Below are positions 1-8,454 of a stretch of 64,000 nucleotides of DNA, one piece after another. The number at the start of each line of letters is the position of its first letter. Within the stretch, counting starts at the first letter, position 1. A model generated the notes under the pieces. The model was given only the letters and a program-made list of their open reading frames with translations, searched no databases and was not told the origin of the DNA. The translations under genes were made by a program, and so were the position numbers. Origin of the DNA: UBA10449 sp005883585 (GTDB lineage: Bacteria > Chloroflexota > Dormibacteria > Dormibacterales > Dormibacteraceae); NCBI GenBank assembly GCA_005883585.1, contig VBFD01000125.1:1-64000 (forward strand), in the 5' to 3' direction.

Positions 1-1167
1 CTCCGCTCCAGGCAGCTCTGAACGCACGACTTCTGACACGAGTGCCATAGCGGCCGGGAGGTCGAGGTCGTCGGCGATGGCGGCCCGGAAGCGCGCCTCG
101 AACGCATCGGCGTCGGCACTGCGTGATACGGCGCCGTCGCTCGCCGCCCATTCCGCGACCCGCTCACGAAGCAACTTCAGCGCGCGGTCCGCGCCCGCCA
201 GACCCTCGGCGCTGAAGTTGAGCTTGGTTCGGTACTTCGCCTGCAGTGCGAGATAACGGAATGCAAGTGGATCGAATCCCTGGTCGATCAGCTCGGTGAT
301 GCGGAAGAAATTGCCCGCCGATTTCGCCATCCTCGAACCCGCGAGCAGCAGCAGGCCTCCGTGCATCCAGTGGCTCACGACTCGATGACCGGTGACGCCC
401 TCGGACTGCGCCAGCTCCGCCTCGTGATGAGGAAAAACGTTGTCCGCGCCGCCGGTGTGCACGTCGAACGTCTCGCCCAGGAGTTATATCGACATCGCGG
501 AGCATTCGATGTGCCAGCCGGGGAAGCCGGGACCCCACGGGCTGGGCCAGACCTGGAGGCGGTGCTCGCCGGCGGCCTTCCACAACGTGAAGTCGCCAGG
601 GTGCCGCTTTCGGGGATCGACCTCGCCCCTCGCGCCGGCCAGCAGTGCTTCGGTGCGGTTGCGCGACAGCCGTCCATATGCCGGGAAGCTGGCGATGTCG
701 TAGTACACGTTGCCGCCCACCTCGTATGCGTGGCCCTTGACGATGAGCGCCTCGATGATCTCGATCATCTGCGGTAGGTACTGCGTCGCCCGCGGATTGT
801 GGTCAGCAGGGCGAATGTTGACCAGGGCGGCGTCGTCCATGAAAGCCTTTGTGTAGTAGGCGGCGATCTCTGCGGGCGATTTGCTCTCCAGTCGTGCTGA
901 GACGAGCATCTTGTCCTCGCCGCGGTCGAAGGTGTCATCGGTCAGGTGCCCGACGTCGGTGATGTTCATCACCTGCTCGGTTTTGTAGCCGAGATATTCG
1001 AGGCTCCGGCGCAGCAGATCAGGGAGCATGAACGTGCGTAGGTTGCCGATGTGGACGTACCGGTAGACGGTCGGGCCGCACGAGTAGATGCGGATCGGCC
1101 CCTCCTCCGGCGGGCGCAGCTCCTCCTTCTGCCGGCTGAGCGTGTTGTAAAGGCGAACGGTCGTCAC
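1..1167 (-). pseudogene. cysS: Cysteinyl-tRNA synthetase, interrupted by an in-frame TAA, cut by the window edge
   Basis: Class I synthetase that charges tRNA-Cys. From a GTG at 1167 the frame shows zinc-ligand Cys30 (YSCGPTVY), the HIGH-type motif HIGN at 39-42 and the GWHIECSAM block. Codon 228 (complement 484-486) is TAA. The same frame then continues without another stop to the edge for 161 codons, with the expected LLGETFDVHTGGADNVFPHH block and a KMSKS-type loop, SRMAKSAGNF. The stop replaces what is usually a charged residue, and a single AAA-to-TAA change would explain it. Either this is a decayed copy with an intact cysS elsewhere, a sequencing error, or readthrough. A -10 hexamer 7 nt upstream predicts a leaderless mRNA. 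Confidence 0.85.
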
Positions 1168-1174
1168 GGGATCG

Positions 1175-1184
1175 AATCTATCGT
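1175..1184. promoter_or_regulatory. Overlapping divergent -10 elements (cysS / molybdopterin-binding gene)
   Basis: On the minus strand TAGATT (1175-1180) ends 7 nt before the cysS GTG. On the plus strand TATCGT (1179-1184) ends 7 nt before the ATG at 1192. Both genes would be transcribed leaderless from a 24-bp divergent spacer. Inferred from spacing only; no -35 was recognised. Confidence 0.45.
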
Positions 1185-1191
1185 TGCAGTA

Positions 1192-2184
1192 ATGCGAGCC
1201 CACAGGCTGGAGGGCCGGACCGCCGGAGAACACGACATAGAAGGACGCGTACTGGTCCACGATCTCGGACCAACCTTGCGCAAGGGCACGATGCTGACCC
1301 CCGAGCATCTCGACCGCGTTCGGCAAGCCGGAGAAGTTCACGTCGTCGAGCTCGAACCCGGCGATCTGCACGAGGACGCCGCCGCGAAGCGGCTCGCTGT
1401 GGCGCTCTCATCGCCGAACCTGGAAGCTCGACCTCCAGTCCAGAGCCAGGCCAGGCTGATCGCGACCCGGCGCGGCCTGGTCCGCGTGCGCGCCGACCTG
1501 GTCGACGCGATCAACGCTCTCGGCTACATGTCCGTGTTCACACTCATGGACGGCCAGGCGGTGGCGGAGGGCGAGGAGGTGGCCGGGTGCAAGGTCACGC
1601 CGGTGGCGGTGCCCGGCCGCCTCATCGAGGAAGCCGAGCGTATCGCTCGCGAGCAGGGGCCGATCGTCGAGCTGCTCCCGTTCCGCCCGCTGCGAACGTT
1701 CGTCGTCGCCACTGAGCGCCTGAAGCCGAAAGCCCGTGATCTGTTCCGCGCCGCGGTGACGGCGAAGCTGGGCTGGTACGGTGCGGAAGTGCTGGCCGTG
1801 CGCGAGGTCGCGCGCACACGGGAAGCTGTGGCCGGCGCCTATCGCGAGGCTGCGCGGCTCGATGCGGAATTGGTCCTGTTCGCGGGCGCTTCCGCCATCG
1901 ACCCGCTCGACCCCGCGTACGCGGAGCTGACGGAGGCGGGCGGGCAGCTCCTACAGCTCGGCGCCCCCATGCACCCGGGCAGCATGCTCTGGCTGGCGCG
2001 CCTGAACCATGCGGCTGTGGTCGGCGTGGCCTCGTGCGCCGGCTTCGGCCGCTCGAGCTCCCTCGACCTGCTGCTGCCTTTCGTCTTCGCCTACGGCCGA
2101 GCGGACGCCAAAGACCTGCTGCGCCTCGGCCATGGAGGCTTGATCGAATCCGCTGCCGGGCGGCGGTTCCCGCCGTACTCGTGA
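1192..2184 (+). CDS. Molybdopterin-binding domain protein (MoeA/CinA-like)
   Basis: A 330-residue protein. The N-terminal part resembles the short domain found before molybdopterin-binding folds (EGRVLVHDLGPTLRKGTML, then LEPGDLHEDAAAKRLA). The middle and C-terminal parts resemble a MoCF/MoaB-type fold that binds molybdopterin, with an Ala/Gly-rich C-terminal GFGRSSSLDLLLP stretch. The frame is open from 1051, but the ATG at 1192 avoids overlap with cysS and sits 7 nt behind a -10 hexamer. Its stop overlaps the start of the DUF309 gene by GTGA, so the two are probably co-translated. No other molybdenum-cofactor gene is nearby, so the exact role is open. Confidence 0.72.
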   Translation: MRAHRLEGRTAGEHDIEGRVLVHDLGPTLRKGTMLTPEHLDRVRQAGEVHVVELEPGDLHEDAAAKRLAVALSSPNLEARPPVQSQARLIATRRGLVRVRADLVDAINALGYMSVFTLMDGQAVAEGEEVAGCKVTPVAVPGRLIEEAERIAREQGPIVELLPFRPLRTFVVATERLKPKARDLFRAAVTAKLGWYGAEVLAVREVARTREAVAGAYREAARLDAELVLFAGASAIDPLDPAYAELTEAGGQLLQLGAPMHPGSMLWLARLNHAAVVGVASCAGFGRSSSLDLLLPFVFAYGRADAKDLLRLGHGGLIESAAGRRFPPYS

Positions 2185-2519
2185 CCCCGGGCCTGAGGCG
2201 CGGTGTCGAGCTCTTCAACAGCGGGCGCTACTGGGACGCCCATGAGGTCTGGGAGCATGAGTGGATGCCCGACCGCAAGGGTCCGGAGGCCGGCTTCTAC
2301 AAAGGCCTCATCCAGGTGGCGGCCGGCTGCCTGCACTACTCGCGGCGCAACCGCCGCGGGGCGGTCAACAAATGGCGAAGCGGGGCCGACTACCTGCGGC
2401 CCTACCTGCCCCAGCACCGCGGAATAGATCTGGCGTCGCTCGTGAGATCGGTCGACGGCTACCTTCACGCCATGGGCGAACGCGGATGGCCCGACCTGGT
2501 CATGCCGATAATCGCCTGA
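2181..2519 (+). CDS. DUF309 family protein
   Basis: A 112-residue all-helical protein starting at a GTG that overlaps the upstream stop (GTGA). It shows the DUF309 signature: FNSGRYWDAHEVWEHEW followed by FYKGLIQVAAGCLHYSR, with conserved His and Glu residues. The family has no established biochemical role. Its stop overlaps the next ATG (TGATG), placing it in the middle of a three-gene operon with the molybdopterin-binding protein and the HD hydrolase. Confidence 0.85.
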   Translation: MTPGLRRGVELFNSGRYWDAHEVWEHEWMPDRKGPEAGFYKGLIQVAAGCLHYSRRNRRGAVNKWRSGADYLRPYLPQHRGIDLASLVRSVDGYLHAMGERGWPDLVMPIIA

Positions 2520-3898
2520 TGCCCCCAGACGAGTATTCGCGCGTCAACCTATCCAGCGACCCGATCTACCGATACCTGCGCATCACCAAAGGTGGTCCTG
2601 GCGGCGTGCCGGGCAGGTCGTCCGAGCAGGACCTGGTCGACAGCCCGTGGCTACAGCGGCTCCGGCGAATTCACCAGCTGCAGAGCGCCTGGTGGGTATT
2701 CGCCACCGCCGAGCACTCGCGATTCCAGCACGCGCTGGGCGCCATGCACCTGGCTGGTGAATGGGCCCGCCACCTGCACCCGACGCTGTCGGCCACCTGC
2801 TCAGGCACGCCATCCATCGCGCTCGTCGAAGAGACGATGCGCATGGCCGGTCTTCTCCATGACGTCGGGCACGGCCCGTTCGGCCACTTCTTCGACGAAA
2901 ACTTCCTCGACACTTGGGGAATCGACCATGAGGTCATCGGGCGGGCGCTGATCACGGGGCCGCTGGCCGAGCTGGTCGACGGACTGGGCGCTTCTCCAAA
3001 CGGCGACTTCGAGCCTGGGGAGCGCATCGATCCGCGATGGGTGGCGTACTTGATCGCCGGCCCCGATCTGGACGACTTTGCAGCCCCAGCGTGGCTCTTC
3101 GCCCTCAAGCCGGCCATGGTCGGCGCGTACTCGGCCGACAACATGGACTACGTCCCTCGCGATTCCTATATATGTGGTGTCGCCGCGGGCCCCGTGGACG
3201 TTCAGCGGATTCTTCACTATTCCTTCGTCTCCGACCGCGGCCTGACGCTGCACGCCCATGCTGCCGAAGCGCTCTACATGTTCCTGAGCGCGCGGCTCTA
3301 CCTGTACGAGCAGGTCTATTTCCATCGCACCGTCCGCCGGATCGACCTGCAGCTGCGCGAGGTGTTCCGTCCAACTGTCGAGCTGCTTCTAGGGGGGAAC
3401 CCGCTCGAGCGGCTCGACGAGTACTTGATGTTCACCGAGTGGGCCCTGCTTTCGGAGGTCAACGGATGGGCGCTCGGCGAAGGGAATGCACGCAAGCGGG
3501 AGCTCGGCCAGGCATGGGCCGATGTCGTTGCCCGCAAGCTCAAGTGGCGCCTGGTCTATCAGGGCCACACCGACGCGGTGGACGTTTCGGGCGCAACGCT
3601 CGCCGCCGGCCGCGAGCAGTTTGCGCGGATGCTTCGTGAAAGGCTGCCGGCCAGGCTGCGCTCAATCGAGTTCGAGGTCGATGTCGCGGCCCAGGAGTCG
3701 CGCGCCTTCAACCCGCTGAACGAAACGTCCGACATCCTTCTCTACGATCCGCTCGAAGATCGATACCAGCAGAGCCAGGTGCTCGACCTGTTCCGGCGGC
3801 TCCCCGTCCGGATGACCCTGTTCCGGATCTTCGCGCGCGATTCTGAGCACAGCCGGGAGCTGATCAAGGCGGCCAACGAGGTGCTCGCGACTACTTAG
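2519..3898 (+). CDS. HD superfamily phosphohydrolase (COG1078, SAMHD1-like)
   Basis: A 459-residue member of the dNTPase/SAMHD1-like HD family. Metal ligands are visible in HSRFQHALGAMHLA and, near residue 112, in LLHDVGHGPFGH, the canonical HD pair. A downstream GAYSADNMDYVPRDS block contains the third conserved Asp. Characterised relatives hydrolyse dNTPs or other phosphorylated substrates. The start is the ATG in a TGATG overlap with DUF309. The open frame extends upstream to 2261, but that part antiparallels the DUF309 reading frame and is not used. The 3' end overlaps the convergent FmdB gene by 4 bp. Confidence 0.88.
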   Translation: MPPDEYSRVNLSSDPIYRYLRITKGGPGGVPGRSSEQDLVDSPWLQRLRRIHQLQSAWWVFATAEHSRFQHALGAMHLAGEWARHLHPTLSATCSGTPSIALVEETMRMAGLLHDVGHGPFGHFFDENFLDTWGIDHEVIGRALITGPLAELVDGLGASPNGDFEPGERIDPRWVAYLIAGPDLDDFAAPAWLFALKPAMVGAYSADNMDYVPRDSYICGVAAGPVDVQRILHYSFVSDRGLTLHAHAAEALYMFLSARLYLYEQVYFHRTVRRIDLQLREVFRPTVELLLGGNPLERLDEYLMFTEWALLSEVNGWALGEGNARKRELGQAWADVVARKLKWRLVYQGHTDAVDVSGATLAAGREQFARMLRERLPARLRSIEFEVDVAAQESRAFNPLNETSDILLYDPLEDRYQQSQVLDLFRRLPVRMTLFRIFARDSEHSRELIKAANEVLATT

Positions 3899-4155
3899 AA
3901 ATCATCGTCGCCGCCGTCGAACCCCCCTCCGGAGTCATCCTCGCCACCGAAATCATCGTCGGCGCCGCCCAGATCGTCGCCGCCGAAGTCGTCCCCGCCG
4001 TCGTCACCGGAGCGCGCCGTCGCGAATGTGGACACCAGACGCCGAAGCGCGGGCTTGCCGCAATGCGGGCACACTGGGTCGGGTGACGAGTAGCTCGGCA
4101 GCAGCGCCGACGAACGCTTGCCGCATTCCTCGCAGCGGTACTCGTAGATGGGCAT
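3895..4155 (-). CDS. FmdB-type zinc ribbon protein with an acidic Gly/Asp tail
   Basis: An 86-residue protein beginning MPIYEYRCEECGKR, the standard FmdB/CxxC_CxxC_SSSS opening, with a second pair in PVCPHCGKPA. The remaining half is low-complexity Gly/Asp (GGDDFGGDDLGG). The first ATG of the frame lies 36 nt upstream, but MPIYEYRC is the family start and has GATAAT 7 nt before it. It is divergent from the dehydratase gene with only 16 bp between starts. Function is unknown; family members are small putative metal-binding regulators. Confidence 0.85.
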   Translation of the reverse strand: MPIYEYRCEECGKRSSALLPSYSSPDPVCPHCGKPALRRLVSTFATARSGDDGGDDFGGDDLGGADDDFGGEDDSGGGFDGGDDDF

Positions 4156-4158
4156 CCC

Positions 4159-4168
4159 TACGATTATC
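4159..4168. promoter_or_regulatory. Overlapping divergent -10 elements (fmdB / dehydratase)
   Basis: TACGAT (4159-4164, plus) ends 7 nt before the ATG at 4172. GATAAT (complement 4163-4168) ends 7 nt before the ATG at 4155. The mirror-image geometry matches that at 1175-1184 and 53433-53439. Confidence 0.45.
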
Positions 4169-4171
4169 GGA

Positions 4172-5080
4172 ATGATTGGACTCGAACGCATCCGCGCTGC
4201 GGCCGATCGCGCGCGTCCTTATGTGTACAGGACCCCGATGGTGCCGGTCGACGGCGCGATGTTGAAGCTGGAATGCCTGCAGCCAACCGGCAGCTTCAAG
4301 GTGCGAGGGTTCTTTGCCGCCGCCCTCGCGCTGCCCGAGGAAAGCCGCAGCCGGGGCTTGATCACCGTCAGCGCCGGCAACGCGGCCCAGGCGTGCGCCT
4401 ATGCCGCCAAGATGCTGGGGGTGCCCTGCAGGGTCGTCATGTATGACACCGCGCCGGCGACGAAGATCGAGGGCGTCAAACGATGGGGCGGCGTTCCAAT
4501 GCTCCTGCCCAGGCCGAAGCTCCTCGACTGGCTCGCGAACGAAGGCTGGAAGTCCGAGCCCGAGACATTCATCCACCCCTTCGCGGACACGGAGGTGATG
4601 GCAGGCCACGGCGGCCTCGGGCTCGAGCTGGTCGAGGACGTCCCCGACCTCGCACGCGTGGTCATCCCGGTCGGCGGTGGCGGGTTGATCGGCGGCACCG
4701 CGTCGGCGATCAAAGGCTTGCGGCCCGATGTCGAGGTGGTCGGAGTTCAGTCCGACGGTTATCCGTTGTGGACCCGCGTACTCGAGGCAGGCGGCGCGGT
4801 CTCGATCACACCCAACACCATCGCTGACGGCACGACCGCGCCTTTCGACGCCCGCATGCTCGACCTGATGAAGGAGGTCGTCGACATCTGGATCACCGTG
4901 CCTGAGCCCAGGCTGCGAGTGGCGATCCCGAAGCTCGCGATCGCGGGAAAGGTCGTGGCCGAAGGCGCGGGCGCCCTCGCGTATGCCGCGCTCGAGCAGC
5001 TGCTGCCGGGACCGAGGACCGCGGTCGTGGTCAGCGGCGGCAACATCGATCCGAAGCTGCTGGCGACCCTCCTCAGCTAG
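4172..5080 (+). CDS. PLP-dependent threonine dehydratase-like enzyme
   Basis: A 302-residue fold-type II PLP enzyme. The Schiff-base lysine is in TGSFKVRG, the substrate loop is SAGNAAQACAYAA, and the phosphate-binding Gly loop is PVGGGGLIGG. Likely reactions are deamination of Thr or Ser to a 2-oxo acid, or amino-acid racemisation; the sequence does not decide between them. It lacks the C-terminal ACT regulatory domain of biosynthetic IlvA. Start 4172 was chosen over the ATG at 4148 because the latter overlaps fmdB and the family begins near GLERIRAAADRARPYVYRTP. Confidence 0.82.
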   Translation: MIGLERIRAAADRARPYVYRTPMVPVDGAMLKLECLQPTGSFKVRGFFAAALALPEESRSRGLITVSAGNAAQACAYAAKMLGVPCRVVMYDTAPATKIEGVKRWGGVPMLLPRPKLLDWLANEGWKSEPETFIHPFADTEVMAGHGGLGLELVEDVPDLARVVIPVGGGGLIGGTASAIKGLRPDVEVVGVQSDGYPLWTRVLEAGGAVSITPNTIADGTTAPFDARMLDLMKEVVDIWITVPEPRLRVAIPKLAIAGKVVAEGAGALAYAALEQLLPGPRTAVVVSGGNIDPKLLATLLS

Positions 5081-5798
5081 CGGGTGCCGGCGAAGCCTTG
5101 CCGGGCGATTCCATTCGCCTGGTCATCGCCCACGGCCCATGGCGGATCACAGCCACCAGCATCCAGATGAACAGGGCGGTGCTGGGGATCCCGAGAGCCA
5201 CGGAAAGCCACGTGACCCAGACCGGAAGGCTGTATGGGTTGAGAGGTGTGGATCCGGCCACCGCCCCGACGATGTTGAAAGGCAGGCTGATGGCGCCGAG
5301 ACCCAGGAGCACGAGCACGACGTAAAACATCCACGTCCAGCGATTGAGCGCGCCGATGATGACGACCACGGAGATGGCGACCCCGAAGATCGCTCCGATC
5401 CACAGGAATCCAGACATCATCGTGGTGATGCTCGAAATAACCTCCGCCGGCGGCGGAGATACCTCTGGATTCTGGGCGGTAGAGCTCTGGATCGACTGGT
5501 TGATGATCTGCGACATCGTCCCGGACATCCAGAACGGGAGGCTCAGTGCGTAAATCCCGGACAGCGCGTACCAGGCCGCGACGGCGTACTGCATGGGCTT
5601 CGTCCAGGCCGTCGGCACACGGGGCGTTACGGGCTGCTGGTACGACGGGTACGGTGCGAACCCAGGAGCCACCGTTGCGGTCATCGGCACCCAGGCGGAT
5701 CCGTTCCACCGCCAGTGCCCGTCGGGCGACAGGGTGCTGATCCACTGACGCCCGTCCCAGTAGTACAGCCCGTCGTCCGAGAGCCTCAGCTCAGCCAT
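5073..5798 (-). CDS. Membrane protein with N-terminal Trp-rich repeats
   Basis: A 241-residue protein of unknown function. The first 40 residues hold two similar Trp/Asp segments (DDGLYYWDGRQWIS and DGHWRWNGSAWVP) resembling the DUF2510-type DGxxxRWWDGxxW motif common in Actinobacteria. A Pro-rich spacer follows, then about four hydrophobic segments from residue 70 onward, ending in a basic tail. TAAAGT ends 6 nt before the ATG and mirrors the promoter of the divergent amidohydrolase. The 3' end overlaps the convergent dehydratase by 8 bp. Confidence 0.7.
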   Translation of the reverse strand: MAELRLSDDGLYYWDGRQWISTLSPDGHWRWNGSAWVPMTATVAPGFAPYPSYQQPVTPRVPTAWTKPMQYAVAAWYALSGIYALSLPFWMSGTMSQIINQSIQSSTAQNPEVSPPPAEVISSITTMMSGFLWIGAIFGVAISVVVIIGALNRWTWMFYVVLVLLGLGAISLPFNIVGAVAGSTPLNPYSLPVWVTWLSVALGIPSTALFIWMLVAVIRHGPWAMTRRMESPGKASPAPAS

Positions 5799-5803
5799 TT
5801 CCG

Positions 5804-5810
5804 TACTTTA
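5804..5810. promoter_or_regulatory. Overlapping divergent -10 elements (membrane protein / amidohydrolase)
   Basis: TACTTT (5804-5809, plus) ends 9 nt before the GTG at 5819. TAAAGT (complement 5805-5810) ends 6 nt before the ATG at 5798. The two hexamers overlap by five bases, so polymerase binding at one should exclude the other. Confidence 0.42.
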
Positions 5811-5818
5811 GGCTCCGC

Positions 5819-7351
5819 GTGAAGGCTGATCTGATCCTCGCCCGTGGACTTGTGCGGACGCTCGGACGTAGCGGCCTGTCGGTTCACAGCCACCTCGCCG
5901 TCGCGGGCGGTGTTGTGGTCGCGGCCGGCGGCGCCGATGTGATGGGGCTGCGCGGACCTCGGACCCGCGTGGTCGACCTCGACGGGGCAGCCGTGTTGCC
6001 CGGATTCAACGACGCCCACGCCCATGTCGTCTATTACGGCCTGACGCGATTCGGAGCCGACCTCAGCGGCACCCACAGCGTGGCGGAGATACTGACGCGC
6101 CTGCGCGCGCATGGCCGCGGGCTCAAAGAGGCCGACTGGCAGCAGGGGATGGGCTATCGAGCCGTCGAGCTGGCCGAGAAGCGCGCCCCGCATCGGCTGG
6201 AGCTGGACCGCGCGACGCGACGGCGGCCGGCGTTCATCGACGAACGCGGCGGCCACGCCCGCGTCGCCAATTCAGCCGCTCTTGGCGCCGCGGGCATCAC
6301 CGAAATCACCAAAGACCCGCCCGGCGGACGCATCGGCCGCGACACTGACGGCACCCCCAACGGGCTCTTGCTCGAGTCGGCGATGCGCCTCGTCGCCGAC
6401 GTTCAGCCGCCGACGTCGATCCACCGCCGCACGCGCGGAATCCTGAAGGCACAGCGGCTTCTACTCTCGCGCGGCATCACCTCGGTTGGCGCGGCCGTCA
6501 ACCGCGGCTTCCCGGACGACCTGCGTGCATTCCAACGGCTCGCCGAAAGCCGGCGCTTGAGGATGCGCGTCAACGAGTTCCTATCGTGGGAGCTGCTCGA
6601 GGCGTCCGCCGGCCTGGGGGTCAGAGCCGGCTTCGGCGGCGACCTGGTGCGGGCGGGGCCGATCAAGGTCTTCGTCGATGGCGGCGCCGAGCGCATCGCG
6701 ACGCGCTCGGGCAAGAGCGTTTGGCGGACGCCGCCCGCCGAGCTGCGCGAGCTGGTCGGCATCGCGTCGAGGGCGGGTCTTCAGGTCGCTGCCCATGCCA
6801 TCGGGGACGGCGCGATCGCCGCGATGTGTGACGCGGTCGAGTCAGCCGGCGCCAAGATGCTCCGGCATCGGGTGGAGCACTGCCTCATCTGCCCGCCCGA
6901 TCTTCAGCGTCGTCTCGCCCGCCTCGGAATGGTCGCGGTGATGCAGCCGATGGCCGTTCGTTTTGCCCGACAGTTTCCTTCCGCCACATTCCAGGCTCAC
7001 GATCGATGGCATTTCGCCGCGCACGGCCCGCTTCTCAAAGCCGGCGTGCCGGTCGCGTTCAGCTCTGATCTGCCCGTCGCGATCGATCCGAACCCATGGC
7101 CAGGGATTCGCGCCGCGGTCGAGGACCGGATCAACGGCATCAACGAGCTGGCCGCGCTGCGCGCTTACACCTCCGCGGGCGCATACGCGAGCTTCGAGGA
7201 AAACGTCAAGGGCACGCTCGATCCAGGGATGCTGGCCGACCTGCAGGTCTACGACACCGATCCGCTCGGGGAACCGCGGGCGAGGTGGGAGCGCCTCCGC
7301 CCGCGCGCGGTGCTCCTTGGCGGCGTGACCGTACTGGGGAAGCTGAGCTAA
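5819..7351 (+). CDS. Amidohydrolase family protein (YtcJ-like, Amidohydro_3)
   Basis: A 510-residue metal-dependent hydrolase of the COG1574 type. The HxH metal motif is in GFNDAHAHVVYYG. Further conserved metal and acid residues are in VFVDGGAERIATRSG, AAHAIGDGA, HRVEHCLI and AFSSDLPVAIDPNPW, and the C-terminal composite domain ends KGTLDPGMLADLQVYDTDP. The N-terminal substitution ALGAAGITEITKDPPGG is typical of the group. The substrate is not predictable. It starts at a GTG with a -10 hexamer 9 nt upstream. The last 4 bp overlap the convergent phasin-like gene. Confidence 0.82.
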   Translation: MKADLILARGLVRTLGRSGLSVHSHLAVAGGVVVAAGGADVMGLRGPRTRVVDLDGAAVLPGFNDAHAHVVYYGLTRFGADLSGTHSVAEILTRLRAHGRGLKEADWQQGMGYRAVELAEKRAPHRLELDRATRRRPAFIDERGGHARVANSAALGAAGITEITKDPPGGRIGRDTDGTPNGLLLESAMRLVADVQPPTSIHRRTRGILKAQRLLLSRGITSVGAAVNRGFPDDLRAFQRLAESRRLRMRVNEFLSWELLEASAGLGVRAGFGGDLVRAGPIKVFVDGGAERIATRSGKSVWRTPPAELRELVGIASRAGLQVAAHAIGDGAIAAMCDAVESAGAKMLRHRVEHCLICPPDLQRRLARLGMVAVMQPMAVRFARQFPSATFQAHDRWHFAAHGPLLKAGVPVAFSSDLPVAIDPNPWPGIRAAVEDRINGINELAALRAYTSAGAYASFEENVKGTLDPGMLADLQVYDTDPLGEPRARWERLRPRAVLLGGVTVLGKLS

Positions 7352-7869
7352 CCCGCGGGTTCGCGCGGCGACGGGTCGGGGATCGCCATGGATGGCGACT
7401 CGACGGTCGGCGGGATCACGACCGGAGGCGCGGCCGCGCGGCGTCTTGGAGCCGCTCTTCGAGCGGCGGGCTTGCGTGCCGGCCCCTTGCTCGTGGCAGC
7501 TGCTTTGGGAGCCGCTTTGCGAGCAGGAGCTTTTCGAGTGCCCGGGCGACGTGTGGTACGTCGTGCCGCTGGCGCGGCGGCCCCGCGCGAGGATGCCGCA
7601 CGTGCAAGCTGCTGCACCTGCTTGGTCAGCCCTTCGAGGCTCTTCAGCGCCCGCTCGAGGTCGGCCTGCCTCGCGGTACGGTCGACGCGCGTTCGCAGCT
7701 GCTTGATGGCGCCCTCGACCGTCTTCTGGCCGTCCTTGATGCTGCGCTCGATCTGTTTGCGGACGTCAGGCGGCAGGCGCCGCTCGGCCTGACGCAGATA
7801 CGACCTGCCCGCCTTGACGGCTCGGTTCAAAAGCTTGGATCGCGATGACGCACGCTTCTTGGCTGCCAT
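7348..7869 (-). CDS. Phasin-like / histone H1-like Lys-Ala-rich protein (PhaF-like)
   Basis: A 173-residue basic protein. Residues 1-100 are helical and charged (RQAERRLPPDVRKQIERS, then a Leu-rich coiled segment TRQADLERALKSLEGLTKQ), like phasin domains. Residues 100-150 are Ala/Pro/Lys/Arg repeats (RKAPARKAAPKAAA) resembling the histone H1-like tail of PhaF. The start MAAKKRASSR at 7869 has a GGGGAGG ribosome site; the frame extends 12 codons further. Divergence from a PhaR-type regulator supports a role on polyhydroxyalkanoate granules, but no PHA synthase is in the window. Confidence 0.6.
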   Translation of the reverse strand: MAAKKRASSRSKLLNRAVKAGRSYLRQAERRLPPDVRKQIERSIKDGQKTVEGAIKQLRTRVDRTARQADLERALKSLEGLTKQVQQLARAASSRGAAAPAARRTTRRPGTRKAPARKAAPKAAATSKGPARKPAARRAAPRRRAAAPPVVIPPTVESPSMAIPDPSPREPAG

Positions 7870-7904
7870 GCCAAACCTCCCCTGTGACGCCCCGCGGACG
7901 GCCA

Positions 7905-7923
7905 TAACGCACCGCGTTAGTAT
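7905..7923 (+). promoter_or_regulatory. Palindromic operator candidate and -10 of phaR
   Basis: A perfect inverted repeat, TAACGC-ACC-GCGTTA (7905-7919), overlaps a -10 hexamer TAGTAT (7918-7923) that ends 9 nt before the phaR GTG. This is a plausible autorepressor site in the divergent phasin/phaR spacer; binding is inferred only. Confidence 0.42.
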
Positions 7924-7932
7924 TGGCTAGAA

Positions 7933-8439
7933 GTGACTGTAGCCCCCGAACGACACCTTATCAAGAAGTATGCGAATCGCAAGCTCTACGACACGCAGAC
8001 CAGTCACTACATAACTCTCGAAGGCATTGCCGACCTGGTGCGCGACGGTCACACGATCCAGGTCGTCGATCGAGACAGCGGCCAGGACTTGACGCAGGTC
8101 ATCCTCTCGCAAATCGTGCTCTCGGAAGAGAAGCGGGGGCCGGCGCGACTGATGGACGCGGGCGCGGACGCCCTCCACGATCGCGGGCAGGCGCTGCTCG
8201 ATTACGTGCGCAAGACCCTCAACGTCCCCGGTGAGCTGGTCGGCCAGGTGGAGCGCCGACGTGGCGATGTCGAGGCGATGGTCGACGACGCCATCGAGCG
8301 CGCGCTGCGCAGACTGCGCATCCCCAGCCGGCACGACATGGATTCCATCAACCAGCGTCTCGATGAGCTGTCGGCGGAGTTGAAGAGGCTAAACGGCGGC
8401 GGGCCGGCTAAGAATCGTTCGCGCAAACGTCGCGTCTGA
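7933..8439 (+). CDS. phaR: Polyhydroxyalkanoate synthesis regulator, DNA-binding domain (PhaR-like)
   Basis: A 168-residue protein. The N-terminal PHB/PHA accumulation regulator DNA-binding domain is clear: IKKYANRKLYDTQTSHYITL, then LVRDGHTIQVVDRDSGQDLT and the ILSQIVLSEE block. The C-terminal half is a charged helix-rich region ending in a basic KNRSRKRRV tail, replacing the second PHB accumulation domain. In characterised bacteria PhaR represses phasin genes and is titrated away by PHA granules. It is divergent from a phasin-like gene across a palindromic spacer. The GTG start appears leaderless. Confidence 0.82.
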   Translation: MTVAPERHLIKKYANRKLYDTQTSHYITLEGIADLVRDGHTIQVVDRDSGQDLTQVILSQIVLSEEKRGPARLMDAGADALHDRGQALLDYVRKTLNVPGELVGQVERRRGDVEAMVDDAIERALRRLRIPSRHDMDSINQRLDELSAELKRLNGGGPAKNRSRKRRV

Positions 8440-8454
8440 CTAATAAGGAATTGC

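Noticed and set aside
484..486. Stop-codon reassignment or selenocysteine-like recoding in cysS
   Set aside because: The codon is TAA rather than TGA, TAA ends other genes here such as gdhA and pyrR, and no structured element was recognised after it.
1168..1371. N-terminal extension of cysS up to 1371
   Set aside because: The extension antiparallels the divergent gene, carries no synthetase sequence, and the GTG at 1167 has a well-placed -10.
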